Shown here: positions 1 through 11,999 of the stretch, piece after piece
Layout of the letters: every line of letters starts with the position of its first letter
How positions within the stretch are numbered: the first letter of the stretch is position 1
Origin: Macrocystis pyrifera
Lineage: Eukaryota; Sar; Phaeophyceae; Laminariales; Laminariaceae
Reading direction: 5' to 3'
Length of the DNA stretch: 64,000 nt
Assembly: GCA_031763025.1 (NCBI GenBank)
Contig: JASSKH010000035.1
Coordinates: forward strand, 1,462,320-1,526,319
Made by a program: the position numbers and the translations under genes
Notes under the pieces: generated by a model
What the model saw: only the letters and a program-made list of their open reading frames with translations
Database searches by the model: none
Told to the model about the DNA's origin: nothing

Positions 1-978
1 CAACATTTTTTTTTGTGGCGGTTGCCTCGTTAGAGGACTGATTTTTGCCCGTATATATATATATCGCTGTTAATCGCGGTATTATTTTTCGTTTGCGATC
101 AATCGCGGTAAAAGCATAAAAAAATACGATTTTGTCGCATAAATCGTATCGCACCTTTTTTTTTTGGCGCGATTTCCAACACTGCCCGTATATGAGGACT
201 GACGGCAGATGCTCTCGTTTTGTCGGTATTAATTGTCACAATACTGCTGTACAGATGATGGTGATGGTGATGGTTCGGCCATGTTGTGTGTTTTGATTGT
301 GCACATTACATGGCCCTTTCTACCCAGCTTCGTCAGTACACCATTGTTCGTGCTGATTCCTTATCCTGAGAAATACTTATTCTGTGGTCAGACTGTGAGA
401 CAGAGAAAGACAAAAAAACTAAAAATAGTCATATAATTCATGGGAGAGGCAAGTAAAGTTCGAGCGTACTGGGTACGAAAACAGAACAAGACAACCAAGA
501 CCAAAAATAAGAACAAAATGCATCATACTATAGGCACTACTCTGTGCAGTAGCAGTATAGTCTTGGCAGGTACAAACCATTATGTGTCTGGTGATATGTA
601 TCACATGTCCCCAGCCGCCGACCTCGATATCCTTCTTGAGCAATTGCGTACTGCTGTTCTGATGTACTCGTGCTCGGTGAAGCTGTAAGGCAACATCACC
701 CAAGCGGCTAGTGTACGAGCGACGAGAGCGCTATAAAGCGTTATCTGTAGCCTGTCATCTACACAAAAAGCTGTTGTCACAGCGGCCAGCTCGTTTACCT
801 ACTACCGGCACCAGGTAGAGCATACAGCATACTGCATACTGTATCCTGGTATCACGCAAGATAACATCGGACGGATTTCGAAGCCTTTGTGTCCACAACA
901 GAAGAGAGTTGCCGCCGAGCGACGCGCCTATGGAAACATAAAGACGAGATATTCCCCAAACCGCCATTGCCGTTGTCA

Positions 979-1541
979 CCCCCCCCCGTGCTCCGTTTCG
1001 AAAGGTATGCGTGGCCAATGGTCAAATGAGAAAGGCAAGCAATTAATGAATACGCCCTCTTCTCGACAGGGGTGCGTGGTCAATGATCAATTGAGTAAGC
1101 CAAGCAACGAATGAGCACGTTTGGTGCACTATTAATAGATAGCATCGGGAAAACGATCGCTCTACTAAGAGATTGATGGTGACCACAGGTGGCGAAACAG
1201 GAAGGGGATAAGATTAGCAAAAAAAATCCATGTAATATATGGAAACAACGTATTGAGCGCCCAAATGTTGGAGGTGTCTCTATTAGGAGTAGGAACGGTG
1301 CTCCGTCTTGAAAGGGATGCGTGGTCAATGGTCAAATGGCTAAGGCAAGCAGCAAATGAGTACGCCCCCCCCCCCCGTCCCGGCATTGTAGGGATGCTAG
1401 GGTCTATGGTCATATGACTTCGACCGTGCACGATAATGAGTACGGCCCCCCCCCCCCCCTCCTCCGTCTCGAAAGGGTTGCGTGGTCAAGGGTCAAATGA
1501 CTGAGGCAAGCAACGAATGAGTACACCCCCCCCCCCCCCCC
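979..1541 (+). repeat. array of poly-C-bounded repeat modules
   Basis: Four type-B modules (about 988-1057, 1058-1119, 1299-1363, 1460-1525) and one type-A module (1377-1445), most separated by runs of 9 to 16 C. Type B reads roughly GCTCCGTCTCGAAAGGGATG, then GTGGTCAATGGTCAAATGAC, and ends in GAATGAGTACACC plus poly-C. Type A shares GGGATGCG, GGTC.ATGGTCA, GACTA.GGC and the same GAGTAC-poly-C end, so A and B look homologous. Between 1120 and 1298 is unrelated sequence whose last 45 bases recur at 63947-63989. Confidence 0.75.
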
Positions 1542-2487
1542 GCCCTGGCTTTGAGAAAATCGGATCTGAAGTTCATCCCCAAGAGGTGTGCTATCTTGCG
1601 TTTTGAACGGTGTACATATATATTCCAAGATGCACAACGACAGAGTATTTGAGCGTCGTGTATACGTATGATAGCTGCTCGTCCAGTGTGGTTACCGTAA
1701 ACCCGCAGCTGGCGTACATGCATACGACAACAACCAAGCCGTGGTCACGGGCGCCTCCCCTTCTTGTTCCCGGCACATCCTTCGCTTGTATCGCGTACGG
1801 TGCAATATTATCGAATAGGGTCAGAATTCCCACTGCTCGTGGACCTTCGTCGAACCACGCTAATATAACTCGCGCTCTGCGCTTTCAGCGACGGGAGAAG
1901 ACCAGAGACAAAGAACGTATCAGGTATCGCCTAACCGTATGCTACCTGGCACCTGGCATTTGATAGCTGCAATCGATATGTACGTGTCGCGGCTGTTCAG
2001 CTTTTACCAGAGTACCACTCTTGTAGAGAATATAAAATACGTTTGACAATGACATCAGAGTCTCAACGGTCACTATATTACCGATCAGAATGAAAGGTGC
2101 TATGGAAAGCAGGAATCACCAAGAACGGGGCTATAAATGTCACAACCAGCAGCACTTTGTGTTTGTTTTATTGTTCATTTGTGTTCCATGTATCATACAT
2201 GGCGATGTGATGTCGCGGTGGGAGAAAATGCTAGGGTGTCTTGGCTGTTTTGCAAACGTGCTGGTGGGCCCTCCCTTCGTGGGGAGATCTCGTGACGATG
2301 GAACCTGCGATGGCAAATGTGCACGGCGTCGAGGTGAACGGGTGCAATGTTTCGTGTGCCGAACACGAATCATGTATACCATGGGCCAGAGTTCAAGGGA
2401 ATACGCTAACGTGATTACTTCATCATAATCATCGCCGTGATCCATGAGTGGTGATCGGTAAGGCTGTAAGACGCTGACCGGTTATTA

Positions 2488-2670
2488 TTACGGGGGGCCA
2501 TAGTAAATAGGACCTATTGCGGGGGACCATAGTAAATGGGACCAAATTTTGTTAGTAAAAATAGGGAAATATTTAGGTTTTTGTGTGTACCGCAGGTCCT
2601 GTTTACTATGGTCCTCCGTAACAATATTGTTGGTAAAAATAGGTAAATATATACGTTTTGTGTGTACCGT
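2488..2670 (+). mobile_element. nested pair of TTACGGGGG MITEs
   Basis: A complete copy (about 2516-2621, ends TTGCGGGGGACCATAG and CTATGGTCCTCCGTAA) sits inside a second copy. The outer copy's left end is at 2488-2515 (TTACGGGGGGCCATAG) and its internal part resumes at about 2622-2670 (ATTGTTGGTAAAAATAGG). The outer right end is missing. This is a non-autonomous DNA transposon without coding capacity. The same family occurs at 3613, 4149, 31029 and 47006. Confidence 0.75.
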
Positions 2671-2699
2671 GTGTGTTTTCTTCACATTAAACCGTTCTT

Positions 2700-3356
2700 T
2701 CTATACCCGTCGACATCCAGCACAACAACCTGTATCAGTGCCGATTCTCCACAATCCTAGAGAGAGAAACGTTCTGTGGTCGCAAAACTACGCCCCAGAG
2801 ATACTACGTTGCCACGTATGCAGTAAGCACAGCAGTGGACAATGCAGCGCCATGTCATCAAACTGGATATGACAGGCACGACATGCACGTTCTATGAAAT
2901 AGAGAAACGAAATAAAGCGAAGGAAAAAATAAAAACAAAGACAACTCGAAAGAGAAACAAAAAAAAAGAAATCAAATAATAATAATAATAATAACAATAA
3001 TAGTAGAAGAAACACACTGTCGTGCCCCCCCCGCAGGGGATGTGGCAGACACTTGAAAATGACGAGCTGGAAAAAAAGAAAAAAGAAGAAAAACACCACC
3101 TACTTGTAGACAGACTAGGAACCAAGGGAAAATAACAGGCAAACCGAAGCACAAAGCACCCTCCAGGTAGCGGCAGGAGTTTGTGGCACGAGTAGCATAG
3201 CCAGGTTCTCGCTGCTAGTCCGCCTGGTACCTTGCTACCCTGTCTGCCGTCTCCGTCCTGCGTTCGTCAACTATGCCCCGCCCCTCGGCGTCAGACAGCA
3301 CGAAACAAGCGAAGCAGACTCGTCATCCATCCACGCCACACGACTCCTTTCAAAAG
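2700..3356. repeat. dispersed repeat, X part inverted plus Y part
   Basis: Segment X (2700-2880, starting CGTCGACATCCAGCACAAC) is the reverse complement of 12540-12755. Segment Y (3158-3356, starting CACCCTCCAGGTAGCGGCAG) is in the same orientation as 12765-12965. Here about 280 bp of A-rich and unrelated sequence separates them; in the other copy they abut. The family is unknown. No open frame is shared in a convincing way. Confidence 0.65.
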
Positions 3357-3612
3357 GCTTATCTATGGCCCCCCGTGGTGGTAGTTGGCTGTACACAGGC
3401 ATTGATTGCAGTTTGTCGCGTGCGGTAATGATAGCGGAGTTTCTGAGTTTTGGTATGTACACACCTGACAGGCGTTTTTTGTGTGTTGTACGCTCAGGAA
3501 GTATTAAAATAGAAATATGGTTGGCGTACTTCGCCAGCCAACTTGATAACTATTTACTGGCATACTTCGTATAGCCGTGAACGACAAGTCGCGCCAACGC
3601 ACAGCCCTGCTA

Positions 3613-3722
3613 TTGCGGAGGGCCATAGCAAATAGGACCAAACATTGTTAGGAAAAATAGGGAAATATATATAGAGGTTTTTTGTGTGTACCGTAGGTCC
3701 TATTTAATGTGGTCCCCCGTAT
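3613..3722 (+). mobile_element. TTACGGGGG-family MITE, diverged copy
   Basis: Left end TTGCGGAGGGCCATAGCAAA, internal GTTAGGAAAAATAGGG and TTGTGTGTACCGTAGG, right end GGTCCTATTTAATGTGGTCC then CCCGTA. It is about 110 bp, preceded by TA. The right end is more diverged than in the 4149 and 47006 copies. Confidence 0.75.
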
Positions 3723-4148
3723 TATCTGTACGTAGTGCTTGGGCAATCGTTTCCCTGACGTTTCCGCCCCAAAGTCTATTTTGTACGAGTGCAATGTGTC
3801 AACATCCTATTTCAGTACCAGGGTACCGCCTTCTTTTCCCCTGTTTACCGCAAATATCAGGCACGGGTTTGACGCCAGGCATGCTCGCACATGTCGCTGC
3901 GCTGTATTTGTTGATCATTGAAATGTTTCTAGGGCGCGCGTTATACGGACGGGTTGCTTTTCGGGAGCTTGAGCCGACGGCAGGGGAGCGAGACGGGAGA
4001 CGATCACGAGCGCCGTGCAACGACCCACCGGGAAGCCGGTGAGCTGCAGCGTCGCAGGCAGCAACCGCTGATGCTAATAAAATGACACGGTATTACCACT
4101 CTCTATCTCAGACTCGAAATGGAAGGGCCGTTTTAGATGGTGGTTCTA

Positions 4149-4260
4149 TTACGGGGGTCCATAGTTGATAGGACCTATGGTATACATAAAAAAAAAACTA
4201 CCATATATTTCAATATTTTCACGAAGAATATTTGGTCCTATTTACTATGGTCCCCCGTAA
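4149..4260 (+). mobile_element. TTACGGGGG-family MITE with TA duplication
   Basis: 112 bp with inverted ends TTACGGGGGTCCATAG and CTATGGTCCCCCGTAA. It is flanked on both sides by TA (4147-4148 and 4261-4262). The TA target duplication suggests the Tc1/mariner superfamily (inference). Its centre is more diverged than in other copies, with ACCATATATTTCAATATTTT instead of the usual GTTAGTAAAAAT block. Confidence 0.8.
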
Positions 4261-4336
4261 TAGTATTTTTGGACAGAGCGGTGCGAACCAACTATTGTAC
4301 TGTAGTATGGTTGAATGCCATGTATTAACGTCAAAA

Positions 4337-4555
4337 CGAGTGCTATGTTGTCCTGAACCCTGATGCAACCTGAGGACTGACGCGTTCTACGATATAAAGG
4401 TAGCACATTTCCGCTAGTTTTTTTTTTCTCTGGATGACGGGGTTTCTTAACCCAAAATCGTGGGAATGCCAATCTTGTTTCGAAAACTGACTTTTTTCCT
4501 ATATACGAGTGCTATGTTGTCCTGAACCCTGAGAGACAAACTGAGGACATTTTGC
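4337..4555 (+). repeat. half-copy of a 272 bp TIR element between direct repeats
   Basis: Positions 4376-4503 match 51721-51848: ACGCGTTCTAC, AGGTAGCAC, TTTCCGCTA, ATGACGGGGTTTCTTAACCC, TGTTTCGAAAA. This is only the left half of the element seen whole at 51721-51992. It is bracketed by about 45 bp direct repeats (CGAGTGCTATGTTGTCCTGA at 4337 and 4505), which may mark a duplication at insertion or a later rearrangement. Confidence 0.6.
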
Positions 4556-5266
4556 CTTGAGCTTGGAGGGAATGCGCGTGCCATCGATATCTGTAGCTGC
4601 TTTGTAGCTGGTGCTGTTGGTTATGTGCTCTTCAAGACGACGGCAGGCGGGGTGGTCGTATCGCAAGACTCTGTCTCGTCAGTGGCAGTGTTTGAAGCCA
4701 GAACAGCACGTTATGCCATGACGGCGTTTGCTGTCCCGTTGCCTTGTGATGCGGCAGATCGCCCGTCTTTTAGATCTTTCGAAAATAACGCCTGATCTCG
4801 TGGAAAACCCGGCACGTCCCGGCACCTGATATTCACTCTCTCGAGATGAGGTCACAATGTCATCCACCACTACACAAGCACGGTGCAAGAAAAGCAATGT
4901 GAGCGCGTCAGTGCCCCCCCCCCTCCCTCACCCGTAGCCCCTCTTGCTTTGACGTCACTGACTGGTTTATATTTCTTCGTTTACGGAGTTTTTTCCCTTG
5001 CGCGTCCCGGTCTTTTTTATTTCTGTATTCCGTATTCCTCTGAAACCCTGGATGGCGTTTTCCTCTACAAGACTGCCACCCGAAAGATTATATTTCGAAC
5101 AACGCGCTGTTGGAAGCGCGGCTGGTCTCTAGTCCCTTCCTGCCGTGTTCTCTCCCCGCCTCATCTCGCTTCGTTTCTATCCACGGTTCAATCGACCTCC
5201 CATCGCCCGTTTTGGGTTGTGTTTGTTTGCTCATTTGTTCTTGTTTTGTTGCCTGTGTCCGAGCAG

Positions 5267-8200
5267 CGCTGTCCGGCTACGTGCGCTCGCCGGCACGATA
5301 CGGGTTTTACGATGAGGTTGGGGAGGTGGACGAGGAGCGGTTGGCGGCGCTTATCCCCAAGGGAGAGGTAAGAAGGAGGAGAGACGGCCAATGCGCATGC
5401 TTGCAAACGTTTAGCGTTGTAAATGTCGTTATTGGTGGTGTGTTCTCCAGTGCTGGCGTGTCTTTAGTCGTTGAACGCCTGGTTCCTGCCGTGAGTGAGC
5501 GCCCACGCGACCCTTAACGAGATATGGTGCAGACGCGCGCTGTCGTCGAAAGGGGATTCCCCTGCCCCCCCCCCATCCCCCGGCCCGCCCGCCCGCTCTC
5601 TCTCCCCGTGCCTGGTTATGTGGAATATTTTGTGTGCTCGTGACTAACTGTTGGCGCGCAGCTGGATTCTGACGCGCGCGCGGGGATGGAGTCAGGTGGA
5701 GAGCGGTCGGACTGTTCTCCAATCGAACCGCTTTTCATCAAACTGAAAATCAATCGACCCATCGATCTGAACTATCATAGTGGTAACTAATGGCATACCC
5801 CCCCCCCCCCCCCCCGCGCGTTGCTCCGTCTGGAAAGGGATGCGTGGTCAATGATGGCCAATTGACTAAGGCAGGCGACAAATAAGTACCCCCCCCCCCC
5901 CCCCCCGCGCGCGCGTGCGCGCTGTCTAGTACCGGTATGTCGTTTCAATGGCGGCGCACGCCATGACAAGCCTCCACTTCCGTTCCTTCCCCCGCCTGTC
6001 TCGGCGTCTCTTGTGGTGTTTTCGATTATTCAGCGACTTGCGGGTTATTTCGTGGTGAGGAAAGGAGGGTCTACCCGCCCATCTCTCCGGGAAATCGAGG
6101 TGCGATATTTTAGTGTATATCATGGGTAGACACGATGTAAGGTGGAATCGTAGTCAATGGTGAAATTGTTAGATACAGGTAGGCAGTAGTGTAGTGTACG
6201 TCGGACGTGCTTGCGTGCCAGGGAAAAGTGAAACGTGTGGCCAAATGAACGGGGGGGGGGGCAGTCAGAGATGAAGGGTGTTTGAAAGCGTAGTGTAATA
6301 AGGCGTGGCTAGGGACGAGATCATTGCATGTATTATGGTCGTTTTTTTTACCTTCCCATGCTTTGTGTTTGCCGGTCTATTTGTTGGCGTATACGTTGTC
6401 GCGCATTCAGCGTACAGCAGTAGGTGGCCTGTCCGCTCTACGCCCGGCACGGCGCTCTCGTCATCGACATGGCCATGTCATCATCGCACATAATCATGGT
6501 CGTCGTGATCGTTACTGCAGCATCATGAATGGCGTCCTTATCCCTGTGATCGTCATCACCGCTGTCTTCCCTGCGAAGGCCCCTGCAAGGGGCCGCTGTA
6601 TAGCCTTTCATAAATCGCGACCGAATCTCGCGCCAGATATCGGATAGAGCACAGAGCACATCACGTACTGTACCGTCCGCGGGTGAGCCGAAAGCGATAG
6701 CCTTGACAGAAATAGCCCCCAATTTCTAACGAAGCTGTACCCCTTCTACCCCCCCCCCCCCCCCCCGTCCGGGCGTTGTAGGGGTGCGAGGGTCTATGGT
6801 CATACGACTACGGACATGCAGAGGCTGTTTCCTGTGCGCTTCGATTTCGAGCTTGAGATTTGTATTTTTCGATCCGAAATATGAAAGCATCCGCTTGTGC
6901 AGTTCGAATATGCAAAATCCGACCGGAATTTGTTCGTTTCGAGAATCCGATCGCCCAAGTCGTCAGATTTTGCCCCAAAATCCGACGGCTTGGGCCGTCA
7001 TATTTTCCAATCGAAAAATGGCATGGACTCTAAATTCACGATGGTATTAACGACCGCCAGCATCAGCACAACGATCGATGAGTTGGATGGTGACACAGCT
7101 GCATAGCGACGTTGCTTCGCGCCCGACTTGCAGTCGGTGGGCGGCGCGTCTCTCCTCGTGGCCAGACTGCAGTCGGCTGGCGCGGGCTCGGACCTAGAAA
7201 TTAAGAGAAGCGCGCTCGGCGCGCACCTCTCCGTGGATACGTACTCGCAGACTACAGCAGCAGCAGAGAGTCGCTTCGTGTCGAAATACAGTATCAGGAC
7301 GGGTTGACTCTACGTAGCGCACTCGGCACGTCTCTCCGCTGCCAGACCAGAGGCAGTCAGCGTGGGCTCGGACGCTTGGGTCCTACGGGCCGTGCAGCGC
7401 ACTCGGCGCGCCTCTTCGCGGCACCAGACCACAACGACAGTAGTTGGTCTCGGCTTTTGCTCGAATCTCTACACGCACAGTAAATCCGATTGTTTTCGCA
7501 TAGGAAGACTGTTTCGATTTGCGAAACTTCACAGCTCAAAATGCGATCGGATCAGAATCTGTAGCTCGAAGTCTGAACCGCATAGGGAACAGCCTGAGTA
7601 CACCCCCCTCCCCCGCCGCCGCCACCTCTCAGATTTTTCGCAGCGTGGCAGCTTCGCCGTGTGCGTTAGGACAGCTGCCCATCTTGTTTGTGGCATGCCT
7701 TAGGCTTAGGGGAGGAGTGCCCACCCAGAGCTTCCAGTACCAGTGCATTACGGCACAGGGAGGCGAGGGAAACGGACGGATCTCGGGGCGGTAAGTCGGT
7801 CGAACAAAACAACGCAAGGTGTGCATTTTGAGGAAAGTCTAAAGGCCAGCTTTTGTTTTTTCCTCTCTTGAGGATGAAACAGCGGTCGCGCAGCTGGTCT
7901 TGTTGACAAAAGTCGGAAAACGATCAATAGTAGGTGGGGAAGGACACGCCCTTTGTATCCGACGCCCGTGTTCCTTAGAAACGATTCGCTGTGCGGTTTT
8001 GTGCTTCTCTGGGATCCCATTGACTCTTGCGAATAGAGAGGCGTCATGAACGGTACATACCTTGCTTCAGAGCCCCCCCCCCCCCAACCCCCCGCCCCCC
8101 TCCTCTCCCTTCCTGCAATCCCCCCCCCCCCCCCCCCCGTCGTCCCCCCGGCCGTGTCCCAATCTATGATTCCTCAGATTGGAGGTGTTGCCGTGTAGGA

Positions 8201-8431
8201 TAAACAACTTGACCATGGATTCTTCTTCTGAGTACGGAATGGTGAGACCGTCCCCCCTGGGCCCGCTGGGAGTGGAAGGGGGGCAGCAATCGGCCTTAGA
8301 AGAGGCGTTTGGCGCTGTGCCGCCTCCGCACGTCAGCGAGGCCGAGGCTTTATTGGACACGGGGATACAGACCATGGAGGTGCGTTGCGTGCGCGCGCCA
8401 GCCGGAGACGATGCGTTTAAGAAAGGGACAA

Positions 8432-8487
<56 letters not shown>

Positions 8488-9538
8488 GGCGTGGAAGGGG
8501 GGGGGCACAGAGTGGAAGGGAGAGGGCAGCTCGCTTTGCCTTGTGGTGATCTACAGTGGTTGCAAGAGTAGGATCGGTTTTGGGGTCAAAAAATTATATT
8601 GGCCCTACGCAGTCGATTCCCTGAATAATTGCGCCAAAGTTTTCACAGACATGCCTTGAGTACCTGGAACCGGCCCGCTCAGACGAAAAAACAACCCGAT
8701 AACACAAGGATTTCTTCCTACGGACTTGCTACGGAAACACCTGCCTATGTTTGATCTTTGCGTAAGGCCTGTGGCTGGTCGGGATACATTTTCGTAGGCC
8801 AGCCCTACGTCCGTATCAAGAACTGGCTGCGTCTGTCACCGTCGTCCGCTGTTCGTGAAGATCAGTATGATACCCAATATGCGGTAATCGTTTGTATGGT
8901 ACCAAATATTCGACGTTCGGGTAATTTTTGCAAGCGGCATTCGTGGAGGAGAAAAATTGGGGAGCGTAGCTTGAAGCAGCTCGTAAACGGGAGTTCAGTT
9001 TGTATATTTGATTGATTTGAGGCTGAGGCTTAGGTGGTCAGGATTGGCGCGAGCGGTGTTCCGGTCTTCCACGATGGAAATGCAGGCAGGCAGGCAGGCA
9101 GGCAGGTACGCAGGCAGAAAGCTGTGGCGTCTGGGCGTGCGAACCTAATCTACCCTCGTGTGCAGCTCCGGCGCCCTGGCTCCCTCTTTGCCGCCCCTCT
9201 TTGTGCTGCCCTGTAAAATACTCTTCTCCCCCGCGCATCTCGGTCTCTTTTTGGTGTTGCAGTACTCCCCCAATTTTCGTGTGGACGCAGCGCGCCCCCC
9301 CCCCCCCCCCCCCCCCTCCCTCTCCCTTTCACGATGCTCCGGCCCTCTTCTTACCTCTGGGGTGTGGCTTTTCGCTTGCTCTGTTGGCTTATGCGCGTAT
9401 GCTCGCGTCGTCGTGTCGCTTGACCGTGGGCTTATGCAGAGTTTGGTGGCGGAGCTGAAGGCGGTGGAGAACCGCGTGGTTCGTCTCCAAGTGGAGAATC
9501 GATGCATGGAGCGGGTGCTCATGAGCCGCGGGACTTAA
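5267..9538 (+). CDS. unrecognised protein with short C-terminal coiled coil (3' part of gene)
   Basis: Three exons join in frame: 5267-5367, 8233-8379 and 9440-9538 (stop TAA). The first reads LSGYVRSPARYGFYDEVGEV and ends in IPKGE before a GTAAGA donor. The second starts YGMVRPSPLGPLG, follows TCTTCTTCTGAG and ends before GTGCGT. The third reads SLVAELKAVENRV then VVRLQVENRCMERVL, a heptad-rich helix of about 30 residues. Exon 5267 begins mid-codon, so at least one upstream exon is missing. The second exon's acceptor is inferred from phase; an alternative is an ATG at 8215 in the same frame. I do not recognise the family. The coiled-coil tail faintly resembles short coiled-coil (SCOC-like) proteins, not enough to name it. 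The 2.9 kb intron 5368-8232 holds a C-tract module, a PIF-like element and a poly-C region; intron 8380-9439 opens with 53 consecutive G. Confidence 0.5.
5798..5906 (+). repeat. type-B poly-C module
   Basis: One B module (about 5819-5888, with GGAAAGGGATGCGTGGTCAA and ACTAAGGCAGGCGAC) lies between runs of about 17 and 18 C, inside an intron of the gene ending at 9538. Confidence 0.7.
6749..7605 (+). repeat. type-A poly-C module split by a transposon
   Basis: Poly-C (6749-6766) is followed by the A module GGGCGTTGTAGGGGTGCGAG and GGTCTATGGTCATACGACTA up to 6822. The module is then interrupted by the element at 6823-7594 and resumes with TGAGTACACCCCCC at 7595. In intact A modules the stretch from CATGCATGA to GAGTACACC is continuous. 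Confidence 0.75.
6823..7594 (+). mobile_element. PIF/Harbinger-like non-autonomous element, copy 1
   Basis: 772 bp with inverted ends GGCTGTTTCCTGTGCG and CGCATAGGGAACAGCC. It is homologous along its length to 53477-54251. It carries an internal palindrome around 6930-7020 (GAATCCGATCGCCCAAG and its mirror) and GC-rich blocks with GTTGCTTCGCGCCCGAC and CACTCGGCGCG. There is no transposase frame. The TTA target duplication seen in copy 2 is not clear here (AGA and TGA flanks), so this copy looks older. Confidence 0.75.
8432..8484 (+). repeat. poly-G run of 53
   Basis: Uninterrupted G from 8432 to 8484, starting about 52 bases after the GT of the donor at 8380. It follows C runs at 8074-8139 just before the preceding exon. 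A tract this long can form G-quadruplexes and is also prone to length errors in sequencing. Confidence 0.9.
9085..9116 (+). repeat. GGCA microsatellite
   Basis: GCAGGCAGGCAGGCAGGCAG-type repeat within the intron 8380-9439. Confidence 0.8.
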
Positions 9539-11999
9539 TGCAGGACGTATCGAGCAAATCCCGTTTCGTTGTGCCTAGTCGTTCGTTTTGTTATTTTCCT
9601 GTGAAGACTATCCCTGTACTCTTTTGAACGCTGAAAGCGGTTTGATGTGTCGACTCCTGTGTGTAGAGCTGTCTCTGTGCGTCATGCCTCCGTGTAGTGT
9701 ATAGTGAAGGTGTTTTTGTTTGCTTTCGTTTGGTGGCGGTGATTTTACGCCTGGTTGTATTGTTTGCGTGCACGTTGTAAGCAAAGGCGCTGGACTGCTG
9801 TGTCCCTCACCAACGCTGAATTAGATGCGACGAGATTCAAGACCCTCCTGCCCAGAGTTTTTTCTCGATCGCTTCGTGTGGAACGGTATTTATTCCCGGA
9901 TAAGCTGTGGGCTGGGAGCGCGATATGTTCGTCTTGGTGTGAGGGTTGAGACGGGTTGTTGTCCTTCTTTTCTGCTTTTCGTTCAGCTGTAGAGCCTAGA
10001 GCTCTAGTCTACAATCTAAAACCTAGTTTGTAATAGTCGTAGACCTGCACACGGCGGCGTGGATTTCCGCTTTTGATGGAGTCATTTTAGTTCGTAGGTT
10101 CCTGTACACGTCGATGACGCAAGACGTGATGGTCAACCGATTAGCTTCGGCTGAACTCACGGCTGACATATATTATTTGTAGGAATGAAATTAATAGTCA
10201 TGGATGGAACCAAACACCTCTCACGAAAAGCGGAAAGCGCACGGTAAATAATTCCAAAACAAATGTCCAGTATCCTATATGATCTGGCCGTGCAATGCTA
10301 ATCATTATCAAATTGGAGTGTCGCTTTTGGCGTGGGGCGGCGCAACTGCTTGTTGGTCAAATTCTTTATTGGCGTTTGTCTTTCGTGCCCATTGGCCTTT
10401 CGCTCTGCACCTGTAACTTCGGGAGTTTACGCCCGCTAGACGGCGGTCACCACATCCCTTTCTCTCGCCTAAACACGACCATTGCTTGCCTCGCCGGGTT
10501 CATGCAACGACTACTACCCCCATTGGATGTGGATCTATTATTGGGTTGGTAAGCGTTCCTGCTCCGCCCTCTCTTGCTTGATAGAACGCTGACCAACGCG
10601 GGGGGGCAGCTTTGGTGGGAACTCAGACGTGCAGAACTGCTTACTCGGATTGATCGAGATCGTGAAACATACGGGCTCGATCTCTCTGAAGCATGTGATT
10701 CCGGAACTACACCCCCCAAAACCACGATCATGAGTACACCCCCCCCCAAGAAAAAAAAAAACATGTACGGGCGCTCTATCTTGAAGGCGTTTCTTGTCAT
10801 TGCCCCTTAAGTCCTTGGGCCTTGGGCCTCCCCCCCGTGACGCCAAGGGCAAGCACACGGAGGCCCATTTATATATCCAGCGGTAAGGTCGAAGCATCCC
10901 CTCAGCTGGTTACTCTTACGTAGCTATACTTGAATTAGTTTAAGTGCACAAAACTGGAGGTACTACTGCTGTGTCGGTGGGAGGTGTTTAGTCGGCGACT
11001 GCCTGAAAATGAAAAAAAAAACATTTTGAAAACACGATTCATGTTAGGCTGGGCTCCAGGGGGTGCTCGTTGGGTCCGCTTGGCGACACACGTGTACATT
11101 TTTGTCATTGCTTGCTTTGCATTTTTGCCCCCGCATTTTTGCCCCCGAGACGTCGGAATGACTCGGACCTCACTGCGACTGGCGTTTTGGCGGCGTGCTG
11201 CACCTTCATCAAAACAACTATCCCCTTTGCAGCACCGATATTGGACACAAAGTCATTTGAGGCGGACATTGTTTGCAGTACGCAATTGGTATATGTGCGG
11301 ATAAGAATCGTAGGTTCCGTTGTTTTAGGGACCCACATCTTGCTTCGGTGGCAGATGATCTGCGCTCGAGCCGCAATGACCTGAGATACCAGGTATCGTA
11401 TGTGACAACTGAGAGATAAGACTCCGGACAACAAAAGAGCTGGAACAGGAGCCCAGCAAACAACGATGGCCACGAATCTCCACACCATCGTCAGCGTCAA
11501 GAACTCCTGATAGTTCTGATAGGACTACTGTAGATACGTACCGGCGTCTTCAGCGTTAGACAGACGGCAAACCATTGCCTTCGCAGCTCCGCTAGATCTC
11601 ACCCCGTGGGAAGACGTCGCACCTCGCTAAATAATACGAAAAAAGTCTACGAGATGCCGCTCCAAAAGGAGTGAATCAAGAGAACACCAGCCGCTGCTGC
11701 GCGTATCGCTGGAATTGGTCAAACCTCCTCGTACGACCGTCCAGCCTAAACTATTAGTAGGCAGTACACTGGGAAACAGCACGGTAATGCATAACATCGG
11801 CGCTTCATCTTGGTGGAATACGCTACTGTCTGTAGTACGTACGTATTCTCAGTTTGTAGAACTGAGTCTCTGTTTTGGTAAATGCAAATATGTCTGTCTG
11901 TTTGTCCGCAAGGCTTATATTTTCTAACACTTTCCAATGGCCGATATATAAGCTCTTACAGATGTTATTCGTACGACGTATTCGACCCTTACGGACCTT

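Larger units (their letters stand above)
1..5266. other. intergenic or unresolved upstream region, repeat-rich
   Basis: No protein gene is supported here. Open frames are short, overlap on both strands and show no family motif. The stretch holds poly-C-bounded modules (979-1541), three sites of the TTACGGGGG MITE (2488-2670, 3613-3722, 4149-4260), an A-rich tract near 2900-3000, the X/Y dispersed repeat (2700-3356) and a half-copy of the ACGCGTTCTAC element (4376-4503). The first exon or exons of the gene ending at 9538 probably lie in the last kilobase, but I could not place them. Confidence 0.5.
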
